Source of the DNA: Leisingera sp. JC1
GTDB taxonomy: Bacteria; Pseudomonadota; Alphaproteobacteria; Rhodobacterales; Rhodobacteraceae
NCBI RefSeq assembly: GCF_001679925.1
Contig: NZ_LYUZ01000081.1
Location: forward strand, 179,100 to 243,099
Direction: 5' to 3'
DNA length: 64,000 nt
Made by a program: the position numbers and the translations under genes. The notes beneath the pieces are model-generated. The model did no database searches, had not been told where the DNA came from, and worked only from the letters and a program-made list of their open reading frames with translations. Shown piece after piece: positions 18,202 through 28,964 of this stretch. Numbering within the stretch: the stretch's first letter is position 1; the number at the start of each line of letters is the position of its first letter.

Positions 18202-18863
18202 GCGCGCCCGAGTATATCTTCGAGGCCAGCACCAAGCCCTCACTGCCCTGGCATGAGGTTCCGCTGATCCGGGCCACCGAGGAAAGCGTCAAGGGCTATG
18301 GCTGCCTGGTGGACGATCCGGAAAATTTCGAGATCGAAATCGTGCAATGGCCCGCCCAGGGCTGGCGGCCGATTGACGAAGGCACCGGCGACGAGGCCGG
18401 CTGGGTCGAGGGCACCTTCCGCGGGGATTGGCGCGGAGATGTACTCTATGGCGAGAACGAAGCGGTTAACGGCAACTACGTGCTGGGCTGGTCCACCGAC
18501 CCGCAGCAGGCCCAGGTGGAAGCGCTGACCGCGCCGCAGGATCAGGTGCTTTTGTGGCACATGAATTATCATCCCGATGGCGGCCAGCTGTTCTATCCGC
18601 TGGACAACAAACCCTTCATCATCCCCGTGGCCCTGCCGGGGGATGATCTGAAGCCGGAAAAGGTCGTGGCGTTCTGGTGTGACGGGTCCAAAGGGCTCTA
18701 TATCCACCCGAATATCTGGCACGAAGGGATCTTTCCGGTGGAGGACAGCCAGCGCTTTCTCGACCGGCAGGGCAAAGTGCATGCCCGGGTCAGCTGCGAT
18801 GTGGGCAAGGAGTTCGGCGTTTACCTGTCCTGCCCACTGCGCGAAGACAAGATCCAGGGCTAA
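18198..18863 (+). CDS. AllA-like cupin (ureidoglycolate lyase family), third gene of the tmp operon
   Basis: The product has 221 residues. The C-terminal half matches the ureidoglycolate lyase (AllA) cupin fold: KPFIIPVALPGDD, then GLYIHPNIWHEGIFP with His residues in the places of the AllA active site. No allantoin or purine catabolism gene is nearby. Its start lies in the tmpB stop (ATGA), so the two are translated together. It may act on an intermediate of the trimethylaminoethylphosphonate pathway or be a small-molecule isomerase or lyase of another kind; the function is not known from sequence. Confidence 0.75.
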   Translation: MSAPEYIFEASTKPSLPWHEVPLIRATEESVKGYGCLVDDPENFEIEIVQWPAQGWRPIDEGTGDEAGWVEGTFRGDWRGDVLYGENEAVNGNYVLGWSTDPQQAQVEALTAPQDQVLLWHMNYHPDGGQLFYPLDNKPFIIPVALPGDDLKPEKVVAFWCDGSKGLYIHPNIWHEGIFPVEDSQRFLDRQGKVHARVSCDVGKEFGVYLSCPLREDKIQG

Positions 18864-18881
18864 AGCACTGCTTCCAAACAC

Positions 18882-18910
18882 AAAACGGCGCCTTCAAGGG
18901 CGTCGTTTTC
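18882..18910. terminator. Bidirectional terminator between tmp and suf operons
   Basis: AAAACGGCGCC (18882-18892) pairs with GGCGTCGTTTT (18899-18909), with one G-T pair. It ends both converging operons. Confidence 0.75.
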
Positions 18911-18928
18911 ATTTACTAATAGCTGGGA

Positions 18929-20149
18929 TCAGGCAAACAGTTCATGCGCCAATTCCAGCGCATCGACCAGCGTGTCGACCTCTTCCTTGGTGTTATAGAG
19001 GCCAAAGGACGCGCGGCATGTGGCGGAGACCCCCAGATGGTCCATCAGCGGCCCGGCGCAGTGATGGCCGGCGCGCACCGCGACACCCTTCTTGTCGAGG
19101 ATGGTTGAAATGTCGTGCGCATGCGCCGCACCTTCCATGGTGAAGCTGAAAATCGCAGCTTTCCCAGGTGCTTGCCCCTGCACATTTATCCAGTTCAACC
19201 CGGTCAGCCGCTGCATCGCATAATCGCGCAGGCCACCCTCGTGCTTGGCAATGTTGTCCATGCCAAGCGCCATCATGTATTCCAGCGCAACACCCAGGCC
19301 GATGGTCTGCACGATACCCGGCGTGCCCGCCTCGAACTTCATCGGCGGATCGTTGTAGATGATCTGCTCCTTGGAGACTTCCTTGATCATGTCACCGCCG
19401 CCAATGAAGGGGCGCATCTCTGCCATGCGTTCCGGCTTTATGTAGATCGCACCGGACCCGGAGGGACCATAGAGCTTGTGACCGGTGATCGCATAGAAAT
19501 CGCAGCCGATGTCCTGCACGTCGACCGGCATATGCACCGCGCCTTGCGAACCATCCACCAGCACCGGCACGCCCTTGGCATGGGCGCCCTGGGTGATCGC
19601 CTTTACATCCACAACCGTGCCCAGCACGTTGGAGCACTGGGTGACGGCCACCAGCTTGGTCTTGGGGCCAATCGCATCAATGACCTTCTGCGGGTCCAGG
19701 CTTCCGTCAGCTGCGGTATCCACCCATTTCAGCACCACGCCCTGACGTTCGCGCAGGAAGTGCCAGGGCACGATATTCGCGTGGTGCTCCATCACCGACA
19801 GGACGATCTCGTCGCCTGCTTCAAACCGCGGCATCGCCCAGCCATAGGCAACCAGATTGATGCCCTCGGTGGTGCCGGAGTTCAGCACGATGGCGTTCTC
19901 GTCGCCTGCATTCAGGAACCGCGCAATGATGCCGCGAACGGCCTCGTATTTCTCAGTCGCCAGGTTAGAAAGAAAGTGCAAGCCACGGTGAACATTGGAG
20001 TATTCCTCGGCATAAGCTTTGGTGATGGCATCGATCACCACCTGCGGCTTCTGGGCTGACGCGCCATTGTCGAGATAGGTCAGCGGCTTGCCGTTCACCT
20101 CCCGCGACAGGATCGGGAAGTCAGCACGGATTTTGTCCAGGTCATACAT
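18929..20149 (-). CDS. sufS: Cysteine desulfurase SufS
   Basis: SufS takes sulfur from cysteine using pyridoxal phosphate and supplies it to the SufBCD scaffold. The 406-residue protein has the PLP lysine in AITGHKLYGPSG (about residue 225) and the catalytic Cys in RAGHHCAGPLMDH (about residue 360), as in group II desulfurases. It is the last gene of the operon here and starts inside the end of the upstream YIP1 gene (eight-base overlap). SufT (DUF59) and SufA, which commonly follow in relatives, are absent; a terminator comes at once. Confidence 0.93.
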   Translation of the reverse strand: MYDLDKIRADFPILSREVNGKPLTYLDNGASAQKPQVVIDAITKAYAEEYSNVHRGLHFLSNLATEKYEAVRGIIARFLNAGDENAIVLNSGTTEGINLVAYGWAMPRFEAGDEIVLSVMEHHANIVPWHFLRERQGVVLKWVDTAADGSLDPQKVIDAIGPKTKLVAVTQCSNVLGTVVDVKAITQGAHAKGVPVLVDGSQGAVHMPVDVQDIGCDFYAITGHKLYGPSGSGAIYIKPERMAEMRPFIGGGDMIKEVSKEQIIYNDPPMKFEAGTPGIVQTIGLGVALEYMMALGMDNIAKHEGGLRDYAMQRLTGLNWINVQGQAPGKAAIFSFTMEGAAHAHDISTILDKKGVAVRAGHHCAGPLMDHLGVSATCRASFGLYNTKEEVDTLVDALELAHELFA

Positions 20150-20726
20150 TTTCGGGAAGTCCCAGATTGGCTGGGCCGATCAGACCCACGATAAAGAGAA
20201 GTGCAAAGACCAGGATCATGCTGGCCATCAAAACCACCCCCAGCGAGCGCCACACGGAACCAAACCGGTGCGCCGCGTTGACGAAATGCAGGAGGATGAA
20301 AAACACAACGATGTTGGCCGCAATATTCAGCAGAGCGGCCAGCGACGGCATCACCAGAAACACAACCACGATGGCACCGTTCAGTGCCGCCTGCAGCAGC
20401 TGCAGCCAAGTGACAAGTGCCAGCAGTGCAGGCAGATTGCCCTGCCCGCCCAGCCAGCGGCCGGTTGAAGACAGCATCGCAATAAAGCAGAGCTGCAGGA
20501 TCAGCACCATGGCAAAATATACGCCCGGCGTGAAACGCGGCAGCAGGACTTCTGGCGGAAGCGGGAACAGGATTTTCTGAACCGTATAGACGCAGGTGTT
20601 CAGAACCACCGACAGCAGGAAGGCGGTCCACAATGCCTCCCGCGGCCAGTCCCGCGCCAGGATCTGATGCGCAGCATCCCGCGGTGACTTGAGCGTCAGG
20701 AGGGCAAAGGAGGCCAGAGCATTCAT
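20142..20726 (-). CDS. YIP1-family membrane protein (second of pair)
   Basis: This 194-residue inner-membrane protein has about five hydrophobic helices. It begins MNALASFALLTLKSPRDAAHQILAR, a start typical of bacterial YIP1-domain proteins. It overlaps its upstream partner by four bases and sufS by eight, so it is tightly bound into the suf operon. The role is unknown; the position suggests a link to iron-sulfur biogenesis or simple co-transcription. Confidence 0.8.
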   Translation of the reverse strand: MNALASFALLTLKSPRDAAHQILARDWPREALWTAFLLSVVLNTCVYTVQKILFPLPPEVLLPRFTPGVYFAMVLILQLCFIAMLSSTGRWLGGQGNLPALLALVTWLQLLQAALNGAIVVVFLVMPSLAALLNIAANIVVFFILLHFVNAAHRFGSVWRSLGVVLMASMILVFALLFIVGLIGPANLGLPENV

Positions 20727-21208
20727 GACTTGGCCCAATAGCCCTGGATCATGCCGGACACCCAGAACCAGAAAAACACGGCGCACCACAGGATGCCCAC
20801 CAGGGTCAGGGCCGGGCCTGCGCCGATGAAACCAGCCACTAGGCCGTTCAGCAGCATCAGCGGGCTGGCGGCCAGGAAAGCCCAGAACAAGGCCAGCCGG
20901 GACCGGTAAGCATCGCCCTTCCCGCCCATTGCGCGGGCGATCCAATGGGCCACCAGCGCCAGAACATACAGCAGCAGCGGCGCGATAAAGACCAGCGCCA
21001 GCAGCGATCCGCCCAGCAGCATGTTCAGCTCCTGGCCGGTCAGATGTGCCTCCCGCGCCAGTTTCGGCATTTGCGCGACAAAGGTCAGCACGCAGCCTGC
21101 AAGGAGAAACACCAGCAGACGGTCCTCGCGCGCGCCCATGCTCAGAAGCCGCGCAAACACCTTGCGCGGCCCCTTGTAGGTTGCCGGGATATCCGTTGTG
21201 ACGGACAT
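20723..21208 (-). CDS. YIP1-family membrane protein (first of pair)
   Basis: The 161-residue protein has a cytosolic N-terminus with KGPRKVFARLLSMGAREDR and four predicted membrane helices, again in the YIP1 style. Its start codon shares one base with the sufD stop (TGATG) and its stop overlaps the following YIP1 gene. The two proteins may form a heteromer. No catalytic motif is seen. Confidence 0.8.
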   Translation of the reverse strand: MSVTTDIPATYKGPRKVFARLLSMGAREDRLLVFLLAGCVLTFVAQMPKLAREAHLTGQELNMLLGGSLLALVFIAPLLLYVLALVAHWIARAMGGKGDAYRSRLALFWAFLAASPLMLLNGLVAGFIGAGPALTLVGILWCAVFFWFWVSGMIQGYWAKS

Positions 21209-22488
21209 CAGCGGCGCCGGGCCAGCCAGCCTTCGAGGCGGGAGACGATATCGGCGGCAATGTCCCCGTCCTCGATCTCATCCACCGCTTCAGCCAGGAA
21301 GGCCAGCGTCATCAGGTCGGTCGCCTCCGCATGCGGGACACCGCGGGAGCGCAGGTAGAACAGGCCTTCCTCGTCGATCGCACCGGAGGTGGAGCCGTGC
21401 GAGCAGGCCACGTCGTCGGCGTAAATCTCCAGCTCCGGCTTGGCCAGGAACTGGCTGTCGTCGTCCAGCAGCAGAGACTGGGAAATCTGATACCCGTCAG
21501 TCTTTTGCGCGCCTTCCTTCACCAGGATCTTGCCCTGGAACACACCGGTGGCACCGTTGCGCAGCACCTTCTTGAACACCTGACGGCTTTCGCAGTTCAC
21601 GGCGTCATGGGTGATGAAGACGGTGTCGTCGTGGTGGAAGTCGCCGTCGCCCACGCAGGCGCCTGCGATATGGGCTACCGCGTCGTCGCCGGTCAGCTCA
21701 ATCACCGCCTCGTTGCGGGTAAGAACGCCATTCACAGTCAGGGTGAAAGACTTGAACACCGACTCGGTGCCGAGGCGGGTAAACAGATGGGTCGCTGCAC
21801 GGCGCTCATGGTCGCGGCCCTGGGCCCGCACCAGATGCATCGTGCCGCCATCGGCGATGTCGATCTCCATGCATTTGTTGAAGCGCGACGCCGCCGGGCC
21901 GTTTTCAAGGATCGTCACCTCCGCCCCGCTTTCCACGCGGATCACATGGTGCAGGATCGCATCGGAGTTGTCGTCCGAATGCACGTAGGTGAAGTTCAAG
22001 GGCTTGGAGACTTTGCCGGTCACCCGGATCGCCACGCCATCACTGGCAAAGGCGGTATTCAGCGCCGCAAGCGGACGTTCGACCGGGGTCTGGCCGCGCG
22101 CCTCAAGAACGCCGTACAGGTCCTTGGCCCAATGGATATCCTTGCAGCAGATATCCTCGATCCGGTCGATGGTCAGACCTTCCAGTTCCAAATCGTCAGA
22201 GGCTTCGGCGTCAAATACGCCGTCGACGAACACGATGTTCAGCCGCTCAAAGGCGTTGAACATCGGTGTCTCGTCAGCGTGGAACACAGCCGCCTTGGGC
22301 GCCTCTGCCTGCACCAGCGTGTCCGGCTTGGTGTATTTCCAGTATTCATCGCGGCGCGACGGCAGGCCCATGGTCTGGACCCGCGACAACGCTGCCTGAC
22401 GGGCTGCCTTGAGGCAGCCGCTTTCAGGCAGGGTCAGCGCCATCAGCCGCGCCTCGGTTGCGCTTTGCTTGACTTCGGGCAGGGCCAT
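21208..22488 (-). CDS. sufD: Fe-S cluster assembly protein SufD
   Basis: SufD partners SufB and SufC in the SufBC2D scaffold on which iron-sulfur clusters are built. The 426-residue protein has the right-handed beta-helix core and the C-terminal SufB/SufD signature region (DDSQFLAKPELEIYADDV, then CSHGSTSGAID). It starts directly after sufC with no gap worth mention and ends overlapping the YIP1 gene. Confidence 0.92.
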   Translation of the reverse strand: MALPEVKQSATEARLMALTLPESGCLKAARQAALSRVQTMGLPSRRDEYWKYTKPDTLVQAEAPKAAVFHADETPMFNAFERLNIVFVDGVFDAEASDDLELEGLTIDRIEDICCKDIHWAKDLYGVLEARGQTPVERPLAALNTAFASDGVAIRVTGKVSKPLNFTYVHSDDNSDAILHHVIRVESGAEVTILENGPAASRFNKCMEIDIADGGTMHLVRAQGRDHERRAATHLFTRLGTESVFKSFTLTVNGVLTRNEAVIELTGDDAVAHIAGACVGDGDFHHDDTVFITHDAVNCESRQVFKKVLRNGATGVFQGKILVKEGAQKTDGYQISQSLLLDDDSQFLAKPELEIYADDVACSHGSTSGAIDEEGLFYLRSRGVPHAEATDLMTLAFLAEAVDEIEDGDIAADIVSRLEGWLARRR

Positions 22489-23244
<756 letters not shown>

Positions 23245-23360
23245 TTTTTCCTCGTGTTCCTATAATGGGTATCGCAGTCAATGAGACCGCGACAGCATGA
23301 AAGGACGCGCAAAGCTGCGCGCGAATTTCGGTGATCTTGATGTGTGGATGGTCCGCCGCG

Positions 23361-23921
23361 TTAGTCGCGGTAAACCACCTTGGGCGTCACATTCACGGGC
23401 GCGCCATACTCTATGGCGCGCGCACTGATACGGATGTATTTGGGGCCGACAAACAGAGAGTTCGGCGCGGCTTCGACCTGCTGTTGCCTGACCCAGTCGC
23501 CGGAAATCGCCATAGACATTGTTTGGGGATACCAAAACGCAAGATTGTGGATACCCACGGTCATGACAAGGATCCCAAGCACCTGCGCCAATTTGTTCTT
23601 CAGGGTGAATTTGTCCTGAAACACCCCAATCAGCCAGCTCGCCACCAAAGCGAGTGACAGATCGACAAACGTGAGAACCATCGCGCTTTCGTCGCTGTAC
23701 CCATACAGCCTCATTCGCGTGGATGTCGCGACAAACAGCAGCACCATCCCAAGAAAAACCCCGTATGCGAATGCAACGAGACGCCACCACTTGCTGACAT
23801 TGACTTTTTCTTCCTCGGGAGGGTTGGCAAGCACCAACCGGCGTTTCTCGGCTGCTTCTTTGTGTGCTGCAGAAATGCGATCGAGGCGGTCCTGAAAGGA
23901 CGGCTGGGGCGTGGTTTCCAT
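23361..23921 (-). CDS. Hypothetical membrane protein within the suf operon
   Basis: The product has 186 residues: a charged, coiled-coil-like N-terminus (residues 8-40), then three hydrophobic helices (WWRLVAFAYGVFLGMVLLFV; about 78-97; about 110-130), then a soluble tail. I do not recognise the family. The start ATG follows CGGACAATTTTT, which has no clear ribosome site and is one arm of an inverted repeat. Base composition looks less GC-rich than in the flanking suf genes, hinting at later insertion. Confidence 0.65.
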   Translation of the reverse strand: METTPQPSFQDRLDRISAAHKEAAEKRRLVLANPPEEEKVNVSKWWRLVAFAYGVFLGMVLLFVATSTRMRLYGYSDESAMVLTFVDLSLALVASWLIGVFQDKFTLKNKLAQVLGILVMTVGIHNLAFWYPQTMSMAISGDWVRQQQVEAAPNSLFVGPKYIRISARAIEYGAPVNVTPKVVYRD

Positions 23922-23922
23922 A

Positions 23923-24057
23923 AAAATTGTCCGTATTCAAATCGAAGAAAAATAAATTTCCGGACAATTTTACCGGGTATTGAGCATGAGATGCAAACAG
24001 GAAGTGTCCGCGCTGCGGGCACGACCGGATCTCAGCCAATGTCCTGTTTTGCATCTC
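23923..24057. repeat. Two consecutive inverted repeats inside the suf operon
   Basis: The first has perfect 11-base arms AAAATTGTCCG (23923-23933) and CGGACAATTTT (23961-23971), next to the start of the hypothetical gene. The second has arms GAGATGCAAACAGGA (23988-24002) and TCCTGTTTTGCATCTC (24042-24057), differing by one inserted base. Inside its loop a further GC-rich hairpin forms around 24005-24022. Together they fill almost the whole 145-base gap. They could be RNA processing or attenuation signals, or a short palindromic insertion. Confidence 0.6.
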
Positions 24058-24066
24058 CATCTTGGT

Positions 24067-24381
24067 TTACCCCAGCACCACTGCGGTGCCGCTGGCCGAG
24101 ACCATCAGCATGGACTGCCCGACCACTTCGTAATCCAGATCAACGCCAACGACGGCGTTTGCGCCCTTGGCCCGGGCACGGTCTTCCAGCTCTGCCAGCG
24201 CGGTTTCGCGCGCATCCTGCAGCTTGCTTTCATAAGCACCGGAGCGGCCGCCGACGATGTCGGTGATGGAGGCAAAGACATCGCGCACCACGTTGGCCCC
24301 CATGATCGCCTCCCCCACCACAATGCCCTTGTATTCGGCAATCTGGTAGCCTTCGACGGAGTTTGTGGTTGTGACGATCAT
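24067..24381 (-). CDS. YbjQ/DUF74 family protein
   Basis: The 104-residue protein covers the whole YbjQ (DUF74, heavy-metal-binding-like) domain: [15 protein letters not shown]-type core, [17 protein letters not shown], and [16 protein letters not shown]. The family forms small pentameric rings of unknown biochemical role. Its start overlaps the upstream gene's stop by four bases, so the two are coupled. Confidence 0.85.
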   Translation of the reverse strand: MIVTTTNSVEGYQIAEYKGIVVGEAIMGANVVRDVFASITDIVGGRSGAYESKLQDARETALAELEDRARAKGANAVVGVDLDYEVVGQSMLMVSASGTAVVLG

Positions 24382-24710
24382 TTATTGTTTGCCTTTCTGA
24401 ATTCGCCGAGCTGCCTTTCAGTTTCAAGCTTTCGCAAATACCTGAACTCGTCGGCCTCCCTTTCAGCCTTCTTGGCAACCCATCTTTGGATCGCAAAACC
24501 AAAAGCCGCACCAATTGAACAACTCACGAAGATGGAGATGACAAAGCCAGCAGTTGAGTACATCCAAAGACTGGAACTGCTTAGCTGTACTGCAACAGAG
24601 ATGGTGCACAAAATAATCGCAAGAAACGCTCCGCACCGCAGTCCCCAATCGGTTCGCGGGTAACGCAGATCGTTCAGCGTTGAGTGCGCATCCATCTCGT
24701 TGCCGGCCAT
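24378..24710 (-). CDS. Hypothetical small membrane protein
   Basis: This 110-residue protein has two hydrophobic helices (about residues 25-43 and 50-72), then a charged, helical C-terminal tail with many Glu, Arg and Lys. I do not recognise it. It starts three bases after sufB ends and overlaps the YbjQ gene. A sampled block (24541-24600) is 47% GC by count, well below the neighbouring suf genes. Confidence 0.65.
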   Translation of the reverse strand: MAGNEMDAHSTLNDLRYPRTDWGLRCGAFLAIILCTISVAVQLSSSSLWMYSTAGFVISIFVSCSIGAAFGFAIQRWVAKKAEREADEFRYLRKLETERQLGEFRKANNK

Positions 24711-24713
24711 AAT

Positions 24714-26237
<1,524 letters not shown>

Positions 26238-26251
26238 TGTCATCTCCTCAC

Positions 26252-27295
26252 TCACGCCGCGCGGGCGCGATGTTTCTTTTCTTTTTGCAGCCACGCCTCG
26301 GCAAAGCGCAGCACGTCTTCTTCCGTTGTTTCCGGCCCCAGCGACACCCGAACGGCACCTTGGGCTGTGGCCTCGTCATATCCCATCGCGGTCAGCACCG
26401 CGCTGGCGCGCACCTTACCGCTGGAGCAGGCACTGCCGGCGCTGATCGCAAAACCTGCAAGGTCCATCTGCATGACCTGGGTTTCGCCCTTCCAGCCCGG
26501 CGATGCAAAACACAGGGTGTTCGGCAGCCGCTTCTGATCCTTCCCGACAAAAATAGTATGGCTTACGCCAGACACAAGCGCCTTTTCTAGAATATTTCTA
26601 AGTTCTGCAACCCTGTCCCAGACACCATTTGCCAAATCTTTTGCAGCCGCTTCAGCTGCGGCGCCGAAGCCCGCGATTCCAATGACATTTTCAGTGCCGG
26701 AGCGGCGCCCCATTTCCTGGCCGCCACCCTTGATCCGGGCTTGCAGATCGGTGCCGCGTTTCATCACCAGAGCACCGATACCCTTTGGCCCGCCCAGCTT
26801 GTGTGCCGAAATCAGCGCCATTTGCACACCCAGCCAGTTGAACGCCACCGGCAGTTTGCCAAATGCTTGGGTAGCATCTGTTACCGCCAGCCCCTCCGGC
26901 AAGGTTTGGACAATGCCGGTTTCGGAGTTGGCGAGTTGCAGTGTGGATTGCGCGGGGTCGCTGATTTGAACACCCCCCTCGCCCGAGACCTGCAAGTCCT
27001 CGACAGTCCAGGCGCGCACAGCATCATGCTCCACCGGCGCGCCATGCAGGCTGCGTCCGGCCAGCGCCAGCGCCGCACCTTCGGTAGAACCAGAGGTAAA
27101 AACGACATCCGCCCCGTCCGCGCCGAAGGCCGCAGCCACCTGCGCGCGTGCCTTCTCAACCAGCGCCTTTGCGGCACGGCCCTCGGCATGCACCGACGAC
27201 GGGTTGCCGCAGACCTCCATCGCCGCAATCATTGCAGCCTTTGCCTCAGGCCGCAGCAGAGCTGTGGCATTATGGTCCAGGTAAACACGCTTCAT
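26252..27295 (-). CDS. Cysteine desulfurase, NifS/IscS type
   Basis: This 347-residue PLP enzyme releases sulfur from cysteine. The N-terminus [11 protein letters not shown] is typical of the NifS/IscS (group I) branch. The PLP lysine is in [10 protein letters not shown], and the mobile-loop Cys is in [14 protein letters not shown]. It thus differs from SufS later in the operon, so the operon carries two desulfurases of different classes. The operon lacks iscU, so the sulfur acceptor is unclear. Confidence 0.9.
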   Translation of the reverse strand: MKRVYLDHNATALLRPEAKAAMIAAMEVCGNPSSVHAEGRAAKALVEKARAQVAAAFGADGADVVFTSGSTEGAALALAGRSLHGAPVEHDAVRAWTVEDLQVSGEGGVQISDPAQSTLQLANSETGIVQTLPEGLAVTDATQAFGKLPVAFNWLGVQMALISAHKLGGPKGIGALVMKRGTDLQARIKGGGQEMGRRSGTENVIGIAGFGAAAEAAAKDLANGVWDRVAELRNILEKALVSGVSHTIFVGKDQKRLPNTLCFASPGWKGETQVMQMDLAGFAISAGSACSSGKVRASAVLTAMGYDEATAQGAVRVSLGPETTEEDVLRFAEAWLQKEKKHRARAA

Positions 27296-27423
27296 AGAGT
27301 CATCTTTTTGCGGCAGCTGCCGCGTCATAAGCCGCCTTGCAGCAATTGGCAAAGATTCCGCGCCGATTTTGTGCGGAATACACCCCAGCTGGACAGGCCG
27401 ATGCGTGCTGTCTGCGTGCCACC

Positions 27424-27882
27424 TCAGTCATCCACAACGGCAAACAGGCTTGGCACCGCGGGGCATGGCGCCAGATCGTTCTTGATCACATCCGACAAGC
27501 GGGTCTGATGCAGGAACACGTAAACATGCGCGCTCAATCCCTCCCACAGGCGGTTGGTCAGCGACTGCGCGCGGCTGCCGGACAACGCGCCGGATGCCCC
27601 TGCGCCTTTGTGCATGGCGTCAACTGTTTCATCCACTGCCGACAGCACATCCACCACCCGGATCTCAGACGGAGGCATCGCCAGCCGGTAACCGCCGCCC
27701 GGGCCGCGCACCGACTCAACCAGCCCGGCGCGGCGCAGCTTGACAAAAAGCTGCTCCAGATACGGCAGCGAGATATCCTGGCGCTTGGAAATGTCGCCAA
27801 GCGGCACCAGATCGCCCTGCGGCTGCAGCGCGATATCCGCCAGCGCAACCATCGCATAGCGCCCTTTGGTGGAAAGCTTCAT
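27424..27882 (-). CDS. iscR: Rrf2-family regulator IscR, lacking the canonical cysteine ligands
   Basis: IscR senses iron-sulfur status and controls the suf operon, of which this is the first gene. The 152-residue protein has the Rrf2 winged helix (MKLSTKGRYAMVALADIA, LPYLEQLFVKLR, VRGPGGGYRLA). The usual three Cys and one His ligands near residues 92-107 are all missing: the region reads HKGAGASGALSGSRAQSLTN, and the only cysteine is Cys140. A similar loss is known in Rhodobacter sphaeroides IscR, which still binds a cluster in a new way. Confidence 0.9.
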   Translation of the reverse strand: MKLSTKGRYAMVALADIALQPQGDLVPLGDISKRQDISLPYLEQLFVKLRRAGLVESVRGPGGGYRLAMPPSEIRVVDVLSAVDETVDAMHKGAGASGALSGSRAQSLTNRLWEGLSAHVYVFLHQTRLSDVIKNDLAPCPAVPSLFAVVDD

Positions 27883-27984
27883 AATTTATCCCTCGAAACC
27901 AGGGCGCGAGTGCGAAAACATTGACCTTCCCTCCGACTGTGCGTATCTCAGCCTGACGGTGTATGGCGAGGCCAGCGCCCTTGA

Positions 27985-27999
27985 TTAGAACTGTTCTAA
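27985..27999. promoter_or_regulatory. Candidate Irr box (iron control element) upstream of iscR-suf
   Basis: TTAGAACTGTTCTAA is a perfect dyad of the type bound by Irr, the haem-responsive iron regulator of Rhizobiales and Rhodobacterales. It lies 103 bases upstream of the iscR start and about 70 bases before the divergent hydrolase gene. Irr boxes have been predicted before suf operons in this order. Confidence 0.7.
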
Positions 28000-28068
28000 G
28001 ATGCCTGACCGAACCCGTCAAGTATTCTGCCGGCAGACCCGACAACGAGAGTAGGATTTTAACCGCCC

Positions 28069-28722
28069 ATGCCCGAGGTCATCTTTCCTGGACCCGAAGG
28101 CCGCCTCGAAGGCCGCTATCACCCGCAAAAAGAAAAAGACGCCCCGATCGCCATTGTGCTGCATCCGCATCCGCAATTCGGCGGCACGATGAACAACAAG
28201 GTGGTCTACAACCTCCACTACGCGTTCTACAACATGGGCTTCACGGTTCTGCGGTTCAATTTCCGCGGCGTCGGCCGCAGCCAGGGCGAATACGACCAGG
28301 GCGTGGGCGAGCTGTCCGATGCTGCCTCGGCGCTGGATTACCTGCAGTCGATGAACTCCAATTCCAAGCATTGCTGGGTTGCGGGCTTCTCCTTCGGTGC
28401 CTGGATCGGCATGCAGCTGTTGATGCGCCGCCCGGAAATTACCGGTTTCATCTCTGTTGCGCCGCCAGCCAACATGTATGATTTCTCCTTCCTGGCGCCC
28501 TGCCCGTCCTCGGGCCTGATCATCAACGGCACCGCCGACCGTGTGGCACCGCCTGCGGACACCGCCAGCCTGGTTGGCAAGCTGCATGAGCAGAAGGGCA
28601 TCACCATCACCCACACTGAGGTGGAAGGCGCGGATCACTTCTTCCAGGAACCGCATATGGACACGATGATCGGCACTGTTTCCGATTACGTGAAGCGCCG
28701 CTTGACGGAGAACACCCGCTGA
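28069..28722 (+). CDS. Alpha/beta hydrolase
   Basis: This 217-residue cytosolic protein has the alpha/beta hydrolase fold of the YcjX-unrelated 'dienelactone-like' type common in alphaproteobacteria. Motifs include HPHPQFGGTMNNKVV near residue 31, FNFRGVGRSQG near 63 and AGFSFGAWIG near 106, where Ser is the likely nucleophile. The substrate is unknown. Its stop overlaps the next start by one base. Confidence 0.85.
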   Translation: MPEVIFPGPEGRLEGRYHPQKEKDAPIAIVLHPHPQFGGTMNNKVVYNLHYAFYNMGFTVLRFNFRGVGRSQGEYDQGVGELSDAASALDYLQSMNSNSKHCWVAGFSFGAWIGMQLLMRRPEITGFISVAPPANMYDFSFLAPCPSSGLIINGTADRVAPPADTASLVGKLHEQKGITITHTEVEGADHFFQEPHMDTMIGTVSDYVKRRLTENTR

Positions 28723-28964
28723 TGGGCACTATCGAAACGCTGGCCCAAAAACTGGCGGTCGATACGCTCAAGGTGCAGGACGCCAGTGGTGAAGAGCGGT
28801 TTTACGTGGAGGTGGGCCAAGTTCTTGGCGCCGCCTCCCAGTCGCTTGAAGAGGCATTTCTGACCGAAATCCGCGTGCGCCTGGCCGAACGCAAGGCGCG
28901 CGACTTCCTCAACAAGAAAGTTGCCGACCTGCAGGCCCAGCTTGGCGCGAAGGGTGAGGCGTGA
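28722..28964 (+). CDS. Small conserved protein of unknown function
   Basis: The 80-residue product is soluble and mostly helical, with a short beta segment near EERFYVEVGQVLG and a long charged C-terminal helix (about 40-75). It shows no catalytic motif. It overlaps the hydrolase gene by one base (TGATG) and the HD-domain gene by four (GTGA), so the three genes form one tightly coupled unit. Confidence 0.75.
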   Translation: MGTIETLAQKLAVDTLKVQDASGEERFYVEVGQVLGAASQSLEEAFLTEIRVRLAERKARDFLNKKVADLQAQLGAKGEA

